Below are positions 54,781 through 63,668 of a stretch of DNA of 64,000 bases, in pieces. Source of the stretch: CADCTM01 sp049671305 (GTDB lineage: Bacteria; Cyanobacteriota; Cyanobacteriia; Cyanobacteriales; Coleofasciculaceae); assembly GCA_049671305.1 (NCBI GenBank), contig JBATUR010000105.1, positions 62,001 through 126,000 on the forward strand, read 5' to 3'. Under the pieces are notes generated by a model. The model searched no databases and was not told the DNA's origin. It saw only the letters and a program-made list of their open reading frames with translations. A program made the position numbers and the translations under genes. Each line of letters begins with the position of its first letter. Within the stretch, counting starts at the first letter, position 1.

Positions 54781-56199
54781 ATGAATGCGATTATCTCCGG
54801 TAGTGGACACCCGATCGCTTGTTCGAGCTGTGGACAAGAAAATCCTAGTAAAGCCCGTTTTTGTTCTCGTTGTGGCGATTCTCTGCCCCAAGTTTATGCT
54901 AACGTTTCTGGTAATTTGACGGCGGGGATTCGCTTACGCGCTCGCTACATCATACGACATCCCATCGGACAAGGTGGCTTTAGCCGCACTTATCTCGCCG
55001 AAGATACGGGACGTTTTGGTGAATTAGTCACAATAAAAGAACTAACACCAGCAAATCTCGAAACTTACGCTTTGCAAAAAGCTGAAGAATTATTTCAACG
55101 AGAAGCAGCAATTTTACACAAGCTATCTTCACCGCAAATTCCCAAATTCTGGGAAATTTTCCGCGACGGACAACGACTATTTTTAGTCCAAGATTATATT
55201 GCAGGCAAAACTTATCAAACTTTATTAGAAGAACGAATTGCTATCGGGCAAACCTTCAGTGAAACCGAAATTATTGAACTTTTGCAGCAATTATTACCTG
55301 TTTTAAGTTATCTCCATACTTGCGGCGTCATTCACCGCGATATTTCTCCAGATAACCTAATTTGCCGCGCTTCTGATGGGATGCCTGTTTTAATTGATTT
55401 AGGTGGCGTTACCAAAATTACCTTGAAGTTTGTAACTAGTGAAACTGAAAATATTGGAGTTGATAGCACAACTCGTTTAGGTAAAATTGGCTATGCTCCC
55501 GATGAACAATTACGCTTAGGAATTGCTGCACCTCATAGCGATTTGTATGCCTTGGCTGTGACATCACTAGTCTTATTAACAGGCAAACAACCACAGCAAT
55601 TGATCAATTTAGAAACAATGGAATGGAACTGGCAACAGTACTTAAATTTAAGCCCATTGCTCACTTCTATTTTAGATCAAATGCTAGCAAGTCAACCGAT
55701 TAATCGATTCCAGTCTGCTGAAGAAGTATTGCAGCATTTAGATGTAGAAAATCCCAAAACTACACAAGTTTATAGTCCTTTGCCCAAACCCTTGGCAACA
55801 GAAAACAATAATTCAGGGGCAGGAAATCTCTTTAATGATTCAATAAAAGTACCTGATGAAATTCAAGGTTGGAATTGGGGAGCCTTTTTTGCACCAGGGG
55901 TTTGGTGTATTACTAATCATGTTTGGATAGGACTAGTTTCTTGGGCTGATTTTAGTATAGTAACCACTATTTTTACCTTTGGCATGACTTGGCCCCTGAT
56001 GGCAATTCTTTTAGGCGTAAAAGGTAATGAATGGGCGTGGAAAAGTCGCCGTTGGCAAAGTGTAAAAGAGTTTAAGCGGCATCAACGTTTATGGGCAATT
56101 GTTGGCTTTATTATATTTATGATTTTTGTGATTTTAATTACTTTAATTATTGTTGGTATTTTGATCTTAGGTTTGGCTTCTTTTGGAATTGTCAGATGA
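54781..56199 (+). CDS. Zinc-ribbon Ser/Thr protein kinase with C-terminal membrane spans
   Basis: A 472-residue Hanks-type kinase. A zinc ribbon at about 14-34 has CSSCGQENPSKARFCSRCG. The kinase domain (about 52-325) has GQGGFSRTYLAED, the VTIKEL Lys and HRDISPDNLI. The usual DFG is replaced by DLGG (IDLGGVTK). Two or three C-terminal spans follow (about 380-405 and 440-465). A linker contains Pro- and Asn-rich sequence. It probably signals at the membrane; substrates are unknown. Confidence 0.88.
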   Translation: MNAIISGSGHPIACSSCGQENPSKARFCSRCGDSLPQVYANVSGNLTAGIRLRARYIIRHPIGQGGFSRTYLAEDTGRFGELVTIKELTPANLETYALQKAEELFQREAAILHKLSSPQIPKFWEIFRDGQRLFLVQDYIAGKTYQTLLEERIAIGQTFSETEIIELLQQLLPVLSYLHTCGVIHRDISPDNLICRASDGMPVLIDLGGVTKITLKFVTSETENIGVDSTTRLGKIGYAPDEQLRLGIAAPHSDLYALAVTSLVLLTGKQPQQLINLETMEWNWQQYLNLSPLLTSILDQMLASQPINRFQSAEEVLQHLDVENPKTTQVYSPLPKPLATENNNSGAGNLFNDSIKVPDEIQGWNWGAFFAPGVWCITNHVWIGLVSWADFSIVTTIFTFGMTWPLMAILLGVKGNEWAWKSRRWQSVKEFKRHQRLWAIVGFIIFMIFVILITLIIVGILILGLASFGIVR

Positions 56200-56355
56200 A
56201 AAATCTCGCACCTAATTACAATTTAGGACAAGTTGAGCCAACTGTTTATGTAAATGATTATCATTATCACCTATAATAAAAGCTGTTATCCCAGTGCTTA
56301 CCCGTTAAGCATCGGATAGTCCATAATCAACATCCCATTCACAGATAACCGCAGG

Positions 56356-57105
56356 ATGATCGTTGCTGTATCCGGACCACCAGGAGTCGGAAAAACAAAC
56401 TGGATTCGACAACAGCTAGCTGTTGCAGGCTCTCAAGTGCAGTATTTCAGCCCTAATACCATTGCCATTGACAGTACTTGCATTGCCGCTGAATTTCCCA
56501 CCGTGCAAACCCTGAGTGAAGGAGAAGACTATCAATTATTAGTCCAAACCAACTCAAAGGCAATTACCTACATCGAACTCGGATTTCATCTAGATTTAGA
56601 CGCCGTAGACTTAGTGCTATCTACATTAGATGAATCCTATCATCGGGTTGCCGTACTACCGCCCAATTTAGAAAAGAAAGAACTGCACAACTGGGCAAAC
56701 GAAGTAGTAGTAGGCGCGACGGTAAAAGACGAGATTACCAAGCTAGAACTTTGGCGTGCCACCAGCAGTGGTCAAGTCCTTGATCCAGCAAGCTTAGAAA
56801 TCTTTTGGTACGAATTAACAAAAGGTGCTTACGGCAATGTTTCCCGCGCCAAGGGAATTTTTGAACTAGTTGATGGCTATGCGTTCTACTTTAACTTCGT
56901 GGCTGGGATGAGTGACAGCGATAGCTATACCCAACTAGACTTGCAACGCTGGCTCAAAGGGCGTCCTGAGCGCTTCAGTGGCATAGAAGTTGTGGGTATA
57001 GGGCTGGAAAAAGACGCGATCGCTCAAACCCTCAAAGACTGCTGTTTATCCGATGCCGCTCTTGCTCATTACCAACAACAAATCAAAGAAACAGAGGAAC
57101 AATGA
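56356..57105 (+). CDS. CobW-like P-loop protein, divergent
   Basis: A 249-residue protein. Walker A is GPPGVGKTN at about residues 7-15. The C-terminal segment RPERFSGIEVVGIGLEKDAI resembles the CobW C-terminal domain. The CxCC metal-binding motif of COG0523 GTPases is missing. It overlaps the next gene by 4 bp (ATGA), so the two are translationally coupled. Metal handling is likely but inferred. Confidence 0.65.
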   Translation: MIVAVSGPPGVGKTNWIRQQLAVAGSQVQYFSPNTIAIDSTCIAAEFPTVQTLSEGEDYQLLVQTNSKAITYIELGFHLDLDAVDLVLSTLDESYHRVAVLPPNLEKKELHNWANEVVVGATVKDEITKLELWRATSSGQVLDPASLEIFWYELTKGAYGNVSRAKGIFELVDGYAFYFNFVAGMSDSDSYTQLDLQRWLKGRPERFSGIEVVGIGLEKDAIAQTLKDCCLSDAALAHYQQQIKETEEQ

Positions 57106-57911
57106 AACTAGCAGTCATCTCATGTATTCACGGCAATTACGAAGCCCTTGATGCCGTTTTATTAGACATTGAAAAGCATAACGCCGATAAAATCTTTTGT
57201 GTTGGCGACTTAGTAGGATACGGACCACATCCTAACGCCGTTGTCGAACAAATCCGTTCACTTGATATTCCCACCGTGCAAGGCTGCTGGGATGAAGACG
57301 TTGTAGAAGGCTTAAATGCTTGTGACTGTTCTTACCCATCAATATTAGCCGAGAAACGTGGCTATATTGCCCATGAGTGGACTAACAAAGAAATTTACCC
57401 CGAAACACGAGAATTCCTCGCCCAACTTCCTCAAAGCTTACAAGAAGAAAATCTCTGTTTTGTACACGGTAGCCCCCACAGCAACCACGAATATTTATTA
57501 CCTGAATTAGATGCCTTTCTCGCCGTAGAAAGAGTATTTTCAACAGGTGCAGATGTCTTGTTTTGTGGTCATACTCATGTTCCTTATGTTCGTAATTTAG
57601 AGACTCCTCAGTTACAAATTAAAGTAAGTGAACAAGGCTTGCAACAAGAGCAAACATTTACCACACCTCTTAAGCGGATTATCAATGTTGGTTCCGTTGG
57701 AGAACCGCGTCATGGGCGTCCTAATGCCACTTATGTGATTTATGACACTGATAGCGAACAGGTAACCCTACGAGAAGTCGAATACGACTACAAAAAAACT
57801 TGTGCTGCAATCATTGATAAAGGCTTACCGCCAATTTTTGCTTGGAGATTAGCACAAGGTTTGGAGTATGCCGAAAAAGCCGATGATCCAACTCATGTTT
57901 GTGCAAGGTAA
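57102..57911 (+). CDS. Metallophosphoesterase
   Basis: A 269-residue calcineurin-like phosphoesterase. The metal-binding motifs are present: CIHGNYEAL, GDLVGYGP, CFVHGSPHSNHEY and LFCGHTHVPY. IINVGSVGEPRHGRP is the C-terminal signature of the YfcE/MJ0936-like group. Phosphodiesterase activity is expected; the substrate is unknown. It is coupled to the upstream CobW-like gene. Confidence 0.88.
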   Translation: MKLAVISCIHGNYEALDAVLLDIEKHNADKIFCVGDLVGYGPHPNAVVEQIRSLDIPTVQGCWDEDVVEGLNACDCSYPSILAEKRGYIAHEWTNKEIYPETREFLAQLPQSLQEENLCFVHGSPHSNHEYLLPELDAFLAVERVFSTGADVLFCGHTHVPYVRNLETPQLQIKVSEQGLQQEQTFTTPLKRIINVGSVGEPRHGRPNATYVIYDTDSEQVTLREVEYDYKKTCAAIIDKGLPPIFAWRLAQGLEYAEKADDPTHVCAR

Positions 57912-57957
57912 AGCGATGACTGTTGTTTGAATTTTGAAATCTTTTGTGTGATAACTA

Positions 57958-58683
57958 ATGAGAAACTGGGCAATTGTCAGCGGAATTGAAGGGAATCTTG
58001 CTGCCTACGAAGCCGTGCAGAACGATATCAAGCGTCAAAAAAGATGGGTAGAAGCTATCTATATTTTAGGTGATTTTATCGGTCTTACACCAGAGAGCGA
58101 AAAGGTTGTACAACGAATTCGTAATCCTAAACCAAGTGAACTTTCTCCTCAAGTTTGTACAGGTTGGTGGGAAGAACAAGCCAAGATTTTATATGGTTTA
58201 GGCGCTACCGGAGAACCGACTCAACTTATTGAGGAATATGGTGCAGATACTGTCAAATTACTATGGAATTGTGTTTCTCGTCAGACAGTTGAATGGTTGC
58301 GTAGTTTGGATTTTGGCTTTTTTGAACTTGATTGTTTGCTAATTCATGGCACCACTTTGAGTGTAGATGAACAGCTAACACCTGAAACACCGCCATTACA
58401 AATGTTAGATCGTTTAATGCGTGTGGGCGCAAATAATTTGTTTTGTGGTCGGTCTGGTAAAACCTATGAATATGAACTAATTAGGGGTTCCGTGTCTACG
58501 GCGGTGACGACGCTTGACACTCAAACTGCAACCCAAACTGTAACAACTTCTCCCCGTCGCGTAATTGGCGTGGGAAATGTGGGGAAAGAGTCGGGAGTTG
58601 CTACTTATACTCTGTATGATCCAGATACAAATCGTGTGGAATTTAGAACGGTTCGTTATGGGATAAAAAAAGGATTTCAATAG
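57958..58683 (+). CDS. Degenerate metallophosphoesterase paralog, probably inactive
   Basis: A 241-residue protein that aligns by eye with the upstream phosphoesterase but has lost its metal ligands. SGIEGNLAAYEA replaces CIHGNYEAL, LIHGTTLSVDE replaces VHGSPHSNHE, and FCGRSGKTYEYE replaces FCGHTHVPY. The fold-forming GDFIGLTPE and GVGNVGKESG remain. The frame is intact, so it is more likely a pseudoenzyme or regulator than a decayed gene. It follows 46 bp after its paralog. Confidence 0.75.
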   Translation: MRNWAIVSGIEGNLAAYEAVQNDIKRQKRWVEAIYILGDFIGLTPESEKVVQRIRNPKPSELSPQVCTGWWEEQAKILYGLGATGEPTQLIEEYGADTVKLLWNCVSRQTVEWLRSLDFGFFELDCLLIHGTTLSVDEQLTPETPPLQMLDRLMRVGANNLFCGRSGKTYEYELIRGSVSTAVTTLDTQTATQTVTTSPRRVIGVGNVGKESGVATYTLYDPDTNRVEFRTVRYGIKKGFQ

Positions 58684-58729
58684 GTTTACTTGTTAGATAC
58701 CAGTTTCATCTATATTGAGGCAATTGTTT

Positions 58730-59034
58730 ATGAGCTATTCCGGCGTACTTACTCCAACTTCAATCAACCTCACTCATAGAACTTTTAATCACTGGGATTT
58801 GCTGCCACTACGGCATGATTTATTATGGAAAATTGAGCGCGGAATAGTTAGAACTAAAACTTGGAATGAGGCAGGCAAGTCCATAACCTTGGGATATTAG
58901 GGTTCAGGAGATGTTGTTGGTCAACCTTTATGTAAAGTTAATCCTTATGAAATTGAATGTTTAACTAATAATGTAGAAGTAGCCTATTTGCCTTCTGGAC
59001 AATGGCATCAATTTTTAGAGGCAATAAAAAAGTG
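58730..59034 (+). pseudogene. Crp/Fnr-type regulator remnant with an in-frame stop
   Basis: The frame reads LLWKIERGIVRTKTWNEAGK, then SITLGY, a TAG stop at 58898-58900, then GSGDVVGQPLCKVNPYEIECL. This is the cyclic-nucleotide-binding-like domain of cyanobacterial Crp/Fnr regulators, where a Trp is usual at the stop position (TGG to TAG). A second stop ends it before any helix-turn-helix. Both the nonsense codon and the missing C-terminus argue for a pseudogene. Confidence 0.7.
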
Positions 59035-59037
59035 ATT

Positions 59038-59124
59038 TTGGAAACTCTTACTAGTATAAAACGTGCTGGCGCTGATTTAATTCTTACTTATTTTGCCAAG
59101 GAAGTTGCTTTGATGTTGCATTAA
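59038..59124 (+). pseudogene. hemB C-terminal remnant
   Basis: The 28 codons before the TAA read LETLTSIKRAGADLILTYFA then KEVA, which is the C-terminus of delta-aminolevulinate dehydratase (porphobilinogen synthase). The rest of the gene is absent; the preceding DNA belongs to the Crp/Fnr remnant. A deletion has probably joined the two. It lies 60 bp before a COG0523 GTPase gene. Confidence 0.65.
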
Positions 59125-59184
59125 ATTTCATACGATGCTGGCAAGAATACAAAGAAATTAATTTTCAACCAAGGATTTAAAAAG

Positions 59185-60222
59185 ATGAATAAAAACATCA
59201 CTGCAACTTCTACAAATTCAATTACCCAGATTCCCAAAATAGGAATGCCTGTCACAATTATTACGGGCTTTTTAGGTAGTGGCAAAACTACTTTGCTAAA
59301 TCAAATTCTCCAAAATAAGCAAGATTTGAAAGTGGCTATTTTGGTTAATGAGTTTGGCGACATTAATATCGATTCTCAACTCCTGGTTTCTTTAGATGAA
59401 GACATGGTAGAGTTGAGTAATGGTTGTATTTGTTGTACAATTAATGATGGTTTGGTTGATGCTGTTTATCGAGTTTTGGAACGAGAAGACCGCATTGATT
59501 ATTTAGTGATTGAAACAACAGGTATTGCCGATCCTTTACCAATAATCTTAACTTTTATAGCTACAGAACTTCGAGATTTAACTCGTCTTGATTCTATCCT
59601 TACCGTTGTAGATGCTGAGACATTTACGCCCGAACATTTTGAAAGTGAAGTAGCACTCAAACAGGTCGCTTATGGAGATGTTGTTCTACTAAATAAAACT
59701 GATTTGGTTGACCAACCACGACTCAAAGAATTAGAAGATTGCATTCAAACAATTAAATATGGCGCAAGAATTCTGCATAGTCAATATGGTCAAGTTCCTT
59801 TGCCATTAATTTTGGATGTAGGGTTGACGCCGATAGACCAATATAATACGGAACAGCATCACCACGATCATGACCATCATCTAGAAGAAGACAAGCATCA
59901 TGATCATGATCACCATCATCATTCCAATCACCTAGAAAATGACGGTTTTGTTTCTATTTCCTTCCAAAGCAACCGCCCTTTTAATGTCCACAAATTTGAG
60001 CAATTCCTCACCCAGCAAATGCCAAATAATGTGTTTCGAGCCAAAGGTATTCTCTGGTTTAGTGATAGCCAGATGCGGCATATTTTTCAACTAAGTGGAC
60101 CTCGTTACGATTTACAAGCTGATGAGTGGTCTGTTTCTCCTAATAGCCAATTAGTTTTTATTGGTCGTCATTTGGATGCTGATGCCATTAAAAAGCAACT
60201 CAACGACTGTTTAGTTTCTTAA
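59185..60222 (+). CDS. COG0523 (CobW/ZNG-type) metal-chaperone GTPase, His-rich
   Basis: A 345-residue G3E GTPase. Walker A is ITGFLGSGKTTLLNQIL. The metal-binding motif NGCICCTIND (CxCC) is at about 89-98. ETTGIADPLPI and LLNKTDLVD complete the GTPase. A His/Asp-rich loop at about 230-255 precedes a complete CobW C-terminal domain (VSISFQSNRPFNV). Such proteins deliver zinc to client enzymes under zinc shortage. A hemB remnant lies before it and a metallothionein after it, consistent with a zinc locus. I found no Zur-type box upstream. Confidence 0.88.
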   Translation: MNKNITATSTNSITQIPKIGMPVTIITGFLGSGKTTLLNQILQNKQDLKVAILVNEFGDINIDSQLLVSLDEDMVELSNGCICCTINDGLVDAVYRVLEREDRIDYLVIETTGIADPLPIILTFIATELRDLTRLDSILTVVDAETFTPEHFESEVALKQVAYGDVVLLNKTDLVDQPRLKELEDCIQTIKYGARILHSQYGQVPLPLILDVGLTPIDQYNTEQHHHDHDHHLEEDKHHDHDHHHHSNHLENDGFVSISFQSNRPFNVHKFEQFLTQQMPNNVFRAKGILWFSDSQMRHIFQLSGPRYDLQADEWSVSPNSQLVFIGRHLDADAIKKQLNDCLVS

Positions 60223-60388
60223 TTAACTAATTCGTGAAGTTGCTAGTTTTTATATATAAGAACTAATCGCGCCTTGAATTGGTGTCAATTTCCCTGAACT
60301 TCAAAGTTAAAAGCGATCGCTTCGCGCAAGCTCCGAAAAGCTTATCGCTTGCCAGGGAAATTGTACAAGACTTTAGGGCGCGATCGCT

Positions 60389-60556
60389 TTATGAATGGCA
60401 TCCACAACCACTATGTCCGCAACCAGCACCATTAGGATGACCATTTGCACAAGCATCAGAACAATAATTTTTGCCGTCTTTTAATACCGCATCAGTCACG
60501 GAAAATACACACAGGCAAGACTCACAAGCACATTTCATTTGGGTAACGGTAGTCAT
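60389..60556 (-). CDS. smtA: Bacterial metallothionein SmtA/BmtA
   Basis: A 55-residue Cys/His protein that I translated by hand. It starts MTTVTQMKCACESCLCVF, continues with YCSDACANGH and ends GCGHSGCGCHS. The spacing of nine Cys and the two ends of the zinc finger-like fold match SmtA of cyanobacteria, which binds about four Zn ions. GGAG precedes the ATG. It is on the opposite strand to the COG0523 gene and has a likely SmtB operator upstream; no smtB gene lies in the window. Confidence 0.93.
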   Translation of the reverse strand: MTTVTQMKCACESCLCVFSVTDAVLKDGKNYCSDACANGHPNGAGCGHSGCGCHS

Positions 60557-60587
60557 GATATTTCTCCAACTTTGTTCTTATTAATTT

Positions 60588-60613
60588 AACACATGAGCAT
60601 ACGTTCATGTATT
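60588..60613 (-). promoter_or_regulatory. SmtB-type 12-2-12 operator upstream of the metallothionein
   Basis: AACACATGAGCA-TA-CGTTCATGTATT is an imperfect 12-2-12 inverted repeat (9 of 12 positions match) with the ATGA-C core known from ArsR/SmtB operators. It begins about 32 bp before the smtA ATG, a usual place for repression. Confidence 0.65.
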
Positions 60614-60745
60614 TTGTTTGTAATTTTTCTTTACATATAGCTTGATTAGCAACCATCTTGCCCTCAATTCAGAAGAAAATCCTCTCTTGCTGTTAAAATT
60701 TTCACAAAGCTTGCAACACTGGCACTTTTATATACTTTTATAACA

Positions 60746-61906
60746 ATGGCATCTACAGAACCGAGGGTAATCAACGGTCAAGAGGTCAAGATTAAGGCGG
60801 GCAAATGGACAGAGGCATTATTTTTTGTTCCTGCCATCTGGTTGTTAAGCCGACTTGTAGTGATCATAGCAATGCAACTTATTGCACCCATGCTGCCATT
60901 GACACCCGTAGCTCATAGCGGCATACTACCACTGGGTTTTACTCCAGGTTTCGTGCCAAAAAGCAGTTGGATACTCTTTTCACATTGGGATGGCGCCTGG
61001 TATCGTCAAATTACCACCGTCGGCTACGATTTCATTAATAATGGTGAGTACCATACAGTAGCCTTCTTTCCCTTATTTCCGATTATTGTACGTGTAGTAA
61101 TGCTCTTTGGCTTACCATTTGAAATTGCCGCCACACTAGTCAACAACTTAGCCTTATTTGGTGCAATGTGGATTGTGTACCATTGGATGCAAGAGCGTTA
61201 TGGTATCACAACAGCAAGATGGTCAACAGCGGTACTGGCTTGGTGTCCACTATCTTTATTTGGAACAGTAATTTACACAGAAGGACTGTTTCTATTATTT
61301 AGCACAGCCGCCTTACGAGCCTTTGATAAATCTCAGTATACCAGTGCTGGGTTGTGGGGGGCAATGGCAACCGCGACTCGTTCAACTGGCTTGATGCTTG
61401 TACCAAGTTTTTTAATAGTAGCTTGGCGAGAAAATAGACCAAAACAAGCTTATTTTGCCGCTTTTGCCACCACAATTGGGCTAATATTATTTAGTTTATA
61501 TTGCGGCTGGCGTTTTGGAGACTTGATCGCTTTTGTTAATGTACAAAAAGCTTGGAACTGGCAGCATCCTGGTTGGTGGAATGTATTAATAAAAGCTCTA
61601 ACCTTAGACAAAGAAAACTTACTGAGAATTGTCATGTTCTTTGGTGGAGGCTATCTATTATGGCACTACCGTACTCGTCTACCTTTGGTTACTGTTGTCT
61701 ATGGCTTTACCTCCCTAATAATGATCCAAGCTACTGGTTCTCTAAGTTCTGTCAGTCGTTACGTTTATGGCATTATCTCAGTATCTTTGGCGCTTGGTAT
61801 CTTACTAGCAAACCATCCTCGTTGGGGATATCTCACACTTAGCTTATTTGCAACAGTACTTGCTTATTTGTCGATTAAGTTTGCTTGGTGGTATTGGGTA
61901 GCATAA
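60746..61906 (+). CDS. PIG-V-like mannosyltransferase membrane protein
   Basis: A 386-residue polytopic protein with about nine spans. The segment ILFSHWDGAWYRQITTVGYD is the mark of PIG-V-type (GPI mannosyltransferase II-like) GT-C enzymes, with the catalytic Asp in the first loop. AWCPLSLFGTVIYTEGLFLL and ATATRSTGLML are further family segments. It probably uses a lipid-linked sugar donor. The downstream GT2 gene, which may make such a donor, supports this. Confidence 0.8.
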   Translation: MASTEPRVINGQEVKIKAGKWTEALFFVPAIWLLSRLVVIIAMQLIAPMLPLTPVAHSGILPLGFTPGFVPKSSWILFSHWDGAWYRQITTVGYDFINNGEYHTVAFFPLFPIIVRVVMLFGLPFEIAATLVNNLALFGAMWIVYHWMQERYGITTARWSTAVLAWCPLSLFGTVIYTEGLFLLFSTAALRAFDKSQYTSAGLWGAMATATRSTGLMLVPSFLIVAWRENRPKQAYFAAFATTIGLILFSLYCGWRFGDLIAFVNVQKAWNWQHPGWWNVLIKALTLDKENLLRIVMFFGGGYLLWHYRTRLPLVTVVYGFTSLIMIQATGSLSSVSRYVYGIISVSLALGILLANHPRWGYLTLSLFATVLAYLSIKFAWWYWVA

Positions 61907-61985
61907 TCTTAATTGCTTCCAACAGTGCCATGATTCAATTAAGTAATAAAGAGTGTAATGATCAAATTCTAAGGATAGATAAACT

Positions 61986-62945
61986 GTGCGCCCGAAGTAT
62001 TCCTTGATTATTCCCATATATAACGAAGAAGAGATACTTCCGGAGATGTATCGTCGGGTTGCTGTAGTTATGGATCAGATGGACGGTGAGGTTGAATTAA
62101 TATTAGTTAATGATGGTAGTCGCGATCGCTCTTTAGCACTACTGCGAGATTTTCATGAACAAGACCCCAGAATTTGCTATCTTAGTCTAGCGCGTAACTT
62201 TGGACATCAAATCGCCGTCACTGCGGGTCTAAACTTTGTACGTGGAGATGCAATTATAATTTTAGATGCCGACTTACAAGACCCACCAGAGTTAATTCCC
62301 CAACTTGTCGAAAAGTGGCAACAAGGCTATCAAGTTGTCTACGCTCAACGCACCCAAAGACGCAAAGAAGGCTGGTTTAAACGTTTGCCTGCCTATTTAT
62401 TTTACCGCCTGATGCAACGCCTTGCTGATGTGGAAATTCCCATCGATACCGGAGATTTCTGTTTGATGGATCGGCGTGTTGTCGATGTTCTTAATAGTAT
62501 GCCAGAACGTAACCGTTATATTCGAGGACTAAGATCTTGGGTAGGTTTGCCGCAGACATTTATTCATTTTGAGCGAGATCCACGCTTTGCTGGTGAAGTT
62601 AAATATACTTTTCGCAAGTCTTTATCTTTAGCAGCAACTGGTTTAGTTACTTTTTCGAGAGTGCCGCTACGACTTTCTACTTATGTTGGCTTATTAGCAG
62701 CAGCGATCGCTGTTTTGATGGCTATTCTTGTTTTATATTGGCGGGTTTTTGTCCCCGACTCTCCCTTAACTGGTTTTGCCACAATTATGATAGCAGTCTT
62801 CTTTCTTGGTGCTGTGCAACTAGTTAGTATTGGTATTTTGGGCGAGTATGTGGGCAGAATTTATGAGGAGGTAAAAGGTAGACCTCTTTATGTATTATCA
62901 GAAGTAGCAGGCTTTGCCGATGAACCTGCAGCTAAACGGTTGTAG
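61986..62945 (+). CDS. GT2 glycosyltransferase with C-terminal membrane anchor (GtrB/DPM1-like)
   Basis: A 319-residue polyprenyl-phosphate glycosyltransferase. It starts at a GTG with AAGGA upstream. Motifs are SLIIPIYNEEEILPE, LVNDGSRDRS, ILDADLQDPPEL (DxD-like), TGDFCLMDRR and RNRYIRGLRSW. Two C-terminal spans (about 229-255 and 268-290) anchor it. It likely transfers a sugar from a nucleotide to a lipid phosphate, feeding the upstream GT-C enzyme. Confidence 0.9.
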   Translation: MRPKYSLIIPIYNEEEILPEMYRRVAVVMDQMDGEVELILVNDGSRDRSLALLRDFHEQDPRICYLSLARNFGHQIAVTAGLNFVRGDAIIILDADLQDPPELIPQLVEKWQQGYQVVYAQRTQRRKEGWFKRLPAYLFYRLMQRLADVEIPIDTGDFCLMDRRVVDVLNSMPERNRYIRGLRSWVGLPQTFIHFERDPRFAGEVKYTFRKSLSLAATGLVTFSRVPLRLSTYVGLLAAAIAVLMAILVLYWRVFVPDSPLTGFATIMIAVFFLGAVQLVSIGILGEYVGRIYEEVKGRPLYVLSEVAGFADEPAAKRL

Positions 62946-62983
62946 AGTGACTGGCATCCTGACTTCTTGCTATAAAATGGCAG

Positions 62984-63042
62984 CTCCCCGACTTTTTAAT
63001 TCCATAATCATCAAGTTTAAACTAAGAAATTGGGGATCTTTG
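62984..63042. repeat. TCCCCGACTT palindromic repeat, copy 3
   Basis: Starts CTCCCCGACTTT and ends TTGGGGATCTTTGCTAAA just beyond; the arms have mismatches. The inner sequence TTCCATAATCATCA and GTTTAAACTAA is shared with copy 4, so the two are direct repeats. Confidence 0.75.
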
Positions 63043-63052
63043 CTAAAGTGGC

Positions 63053-63127
63053 ATATCCCCGACTTTTGAATTCAATTAATTCCATAATCATCAGGTTTAA
63101 ACTAATAAGTCGGGGATCTTTGCTAAA
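63053..63127. repeat. TCCCCGACTT palindromic repeat, copy 4
   Basis: ATATCCCCGACTTTT at the left and AAGTCGGGGATCTTTGCTAA at the right. It includes an insertion of about 11 bp (ATTCAATTA) relative to copy 3 and reaches into the stop codon of the next gene. Confidence 0.75.
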
Positions 63128-63668
63128 TTACATCGCGCAACTTGCGAGTATGTTCTACTAAGCTTTCGGCAAATTGATCAAAACGTTTTGAAAGCTTTTC
63201 ATCCAACAATTTGCCATCTTCACCAAAAGCTTTCCAAGATTGACCGATGGCAATTTGTTCGGGAATTACCCAACCATGTACCCAGCGCATAATTAATCGT
63301 AAATCATTAAGAGCATTACTATTAGAAGGTCCACCCAACACACTAATTAAACCGGTTACTTTTCCTGATAACTGATCAAAACTCATCAAATCTAAAGCAT
63401 TTTTGAGAACACCACTCACACCGCCATGATATTCTGGTGTTGCCAAAATTAAGCCATCTGCTGAGAGTACAGTTTCCCGCAACCGGATCACATCTGGATA
63501 GCCTGGATATTCGTCTCCTCCCGTACAAAACGGCAGTTGCATAACTCGCAAGTCAATCGTTTCTGTGACTGCACCCAAGGCTTCTACACGCTGCATGGCA
63601 ACCGCCAATGCCTGATAACTCGAAGACTCTGGTCGCAGACTGCCGCCAATTCCTACAATTTTTACCAT
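63123..63668 (-). CDS. NADPH-dependent FMN reductase
   Basis: A 181-residue flavodoxin-fold reductase. FMN-binding is IGGSLRPESSSYQAL, and ILATPEYHGGVSGVLKNALD is the family signature. It probably reduces FMN or quinones with NADPH. Its stop codon lies in the edge of a palindromic repeat. Confidence 0.9.
   Translation of the reverse strand: MVKIVGIGGSLRPESSSYQALAVAMQRVEALGAVTETIDLRVMQLPFCTGGDEYPGYPDVIRLRETVLSADGLILATPEYHGGVSGVLKNALDLMSFDQLSGKVTGLISVLGGPSNSNALNDLRLIMRWVHGWVIPEQIAIGQSWKAFGEDGKLLDEKLSKRFDQFAESLVEHTRKLRDVI

Noticed and set aside
59125..59184. Zur box upstream of the COG0523 GTPase
   Set aside because: No TGATAAT-type inverted repeat is visible in the 60-bp gap.
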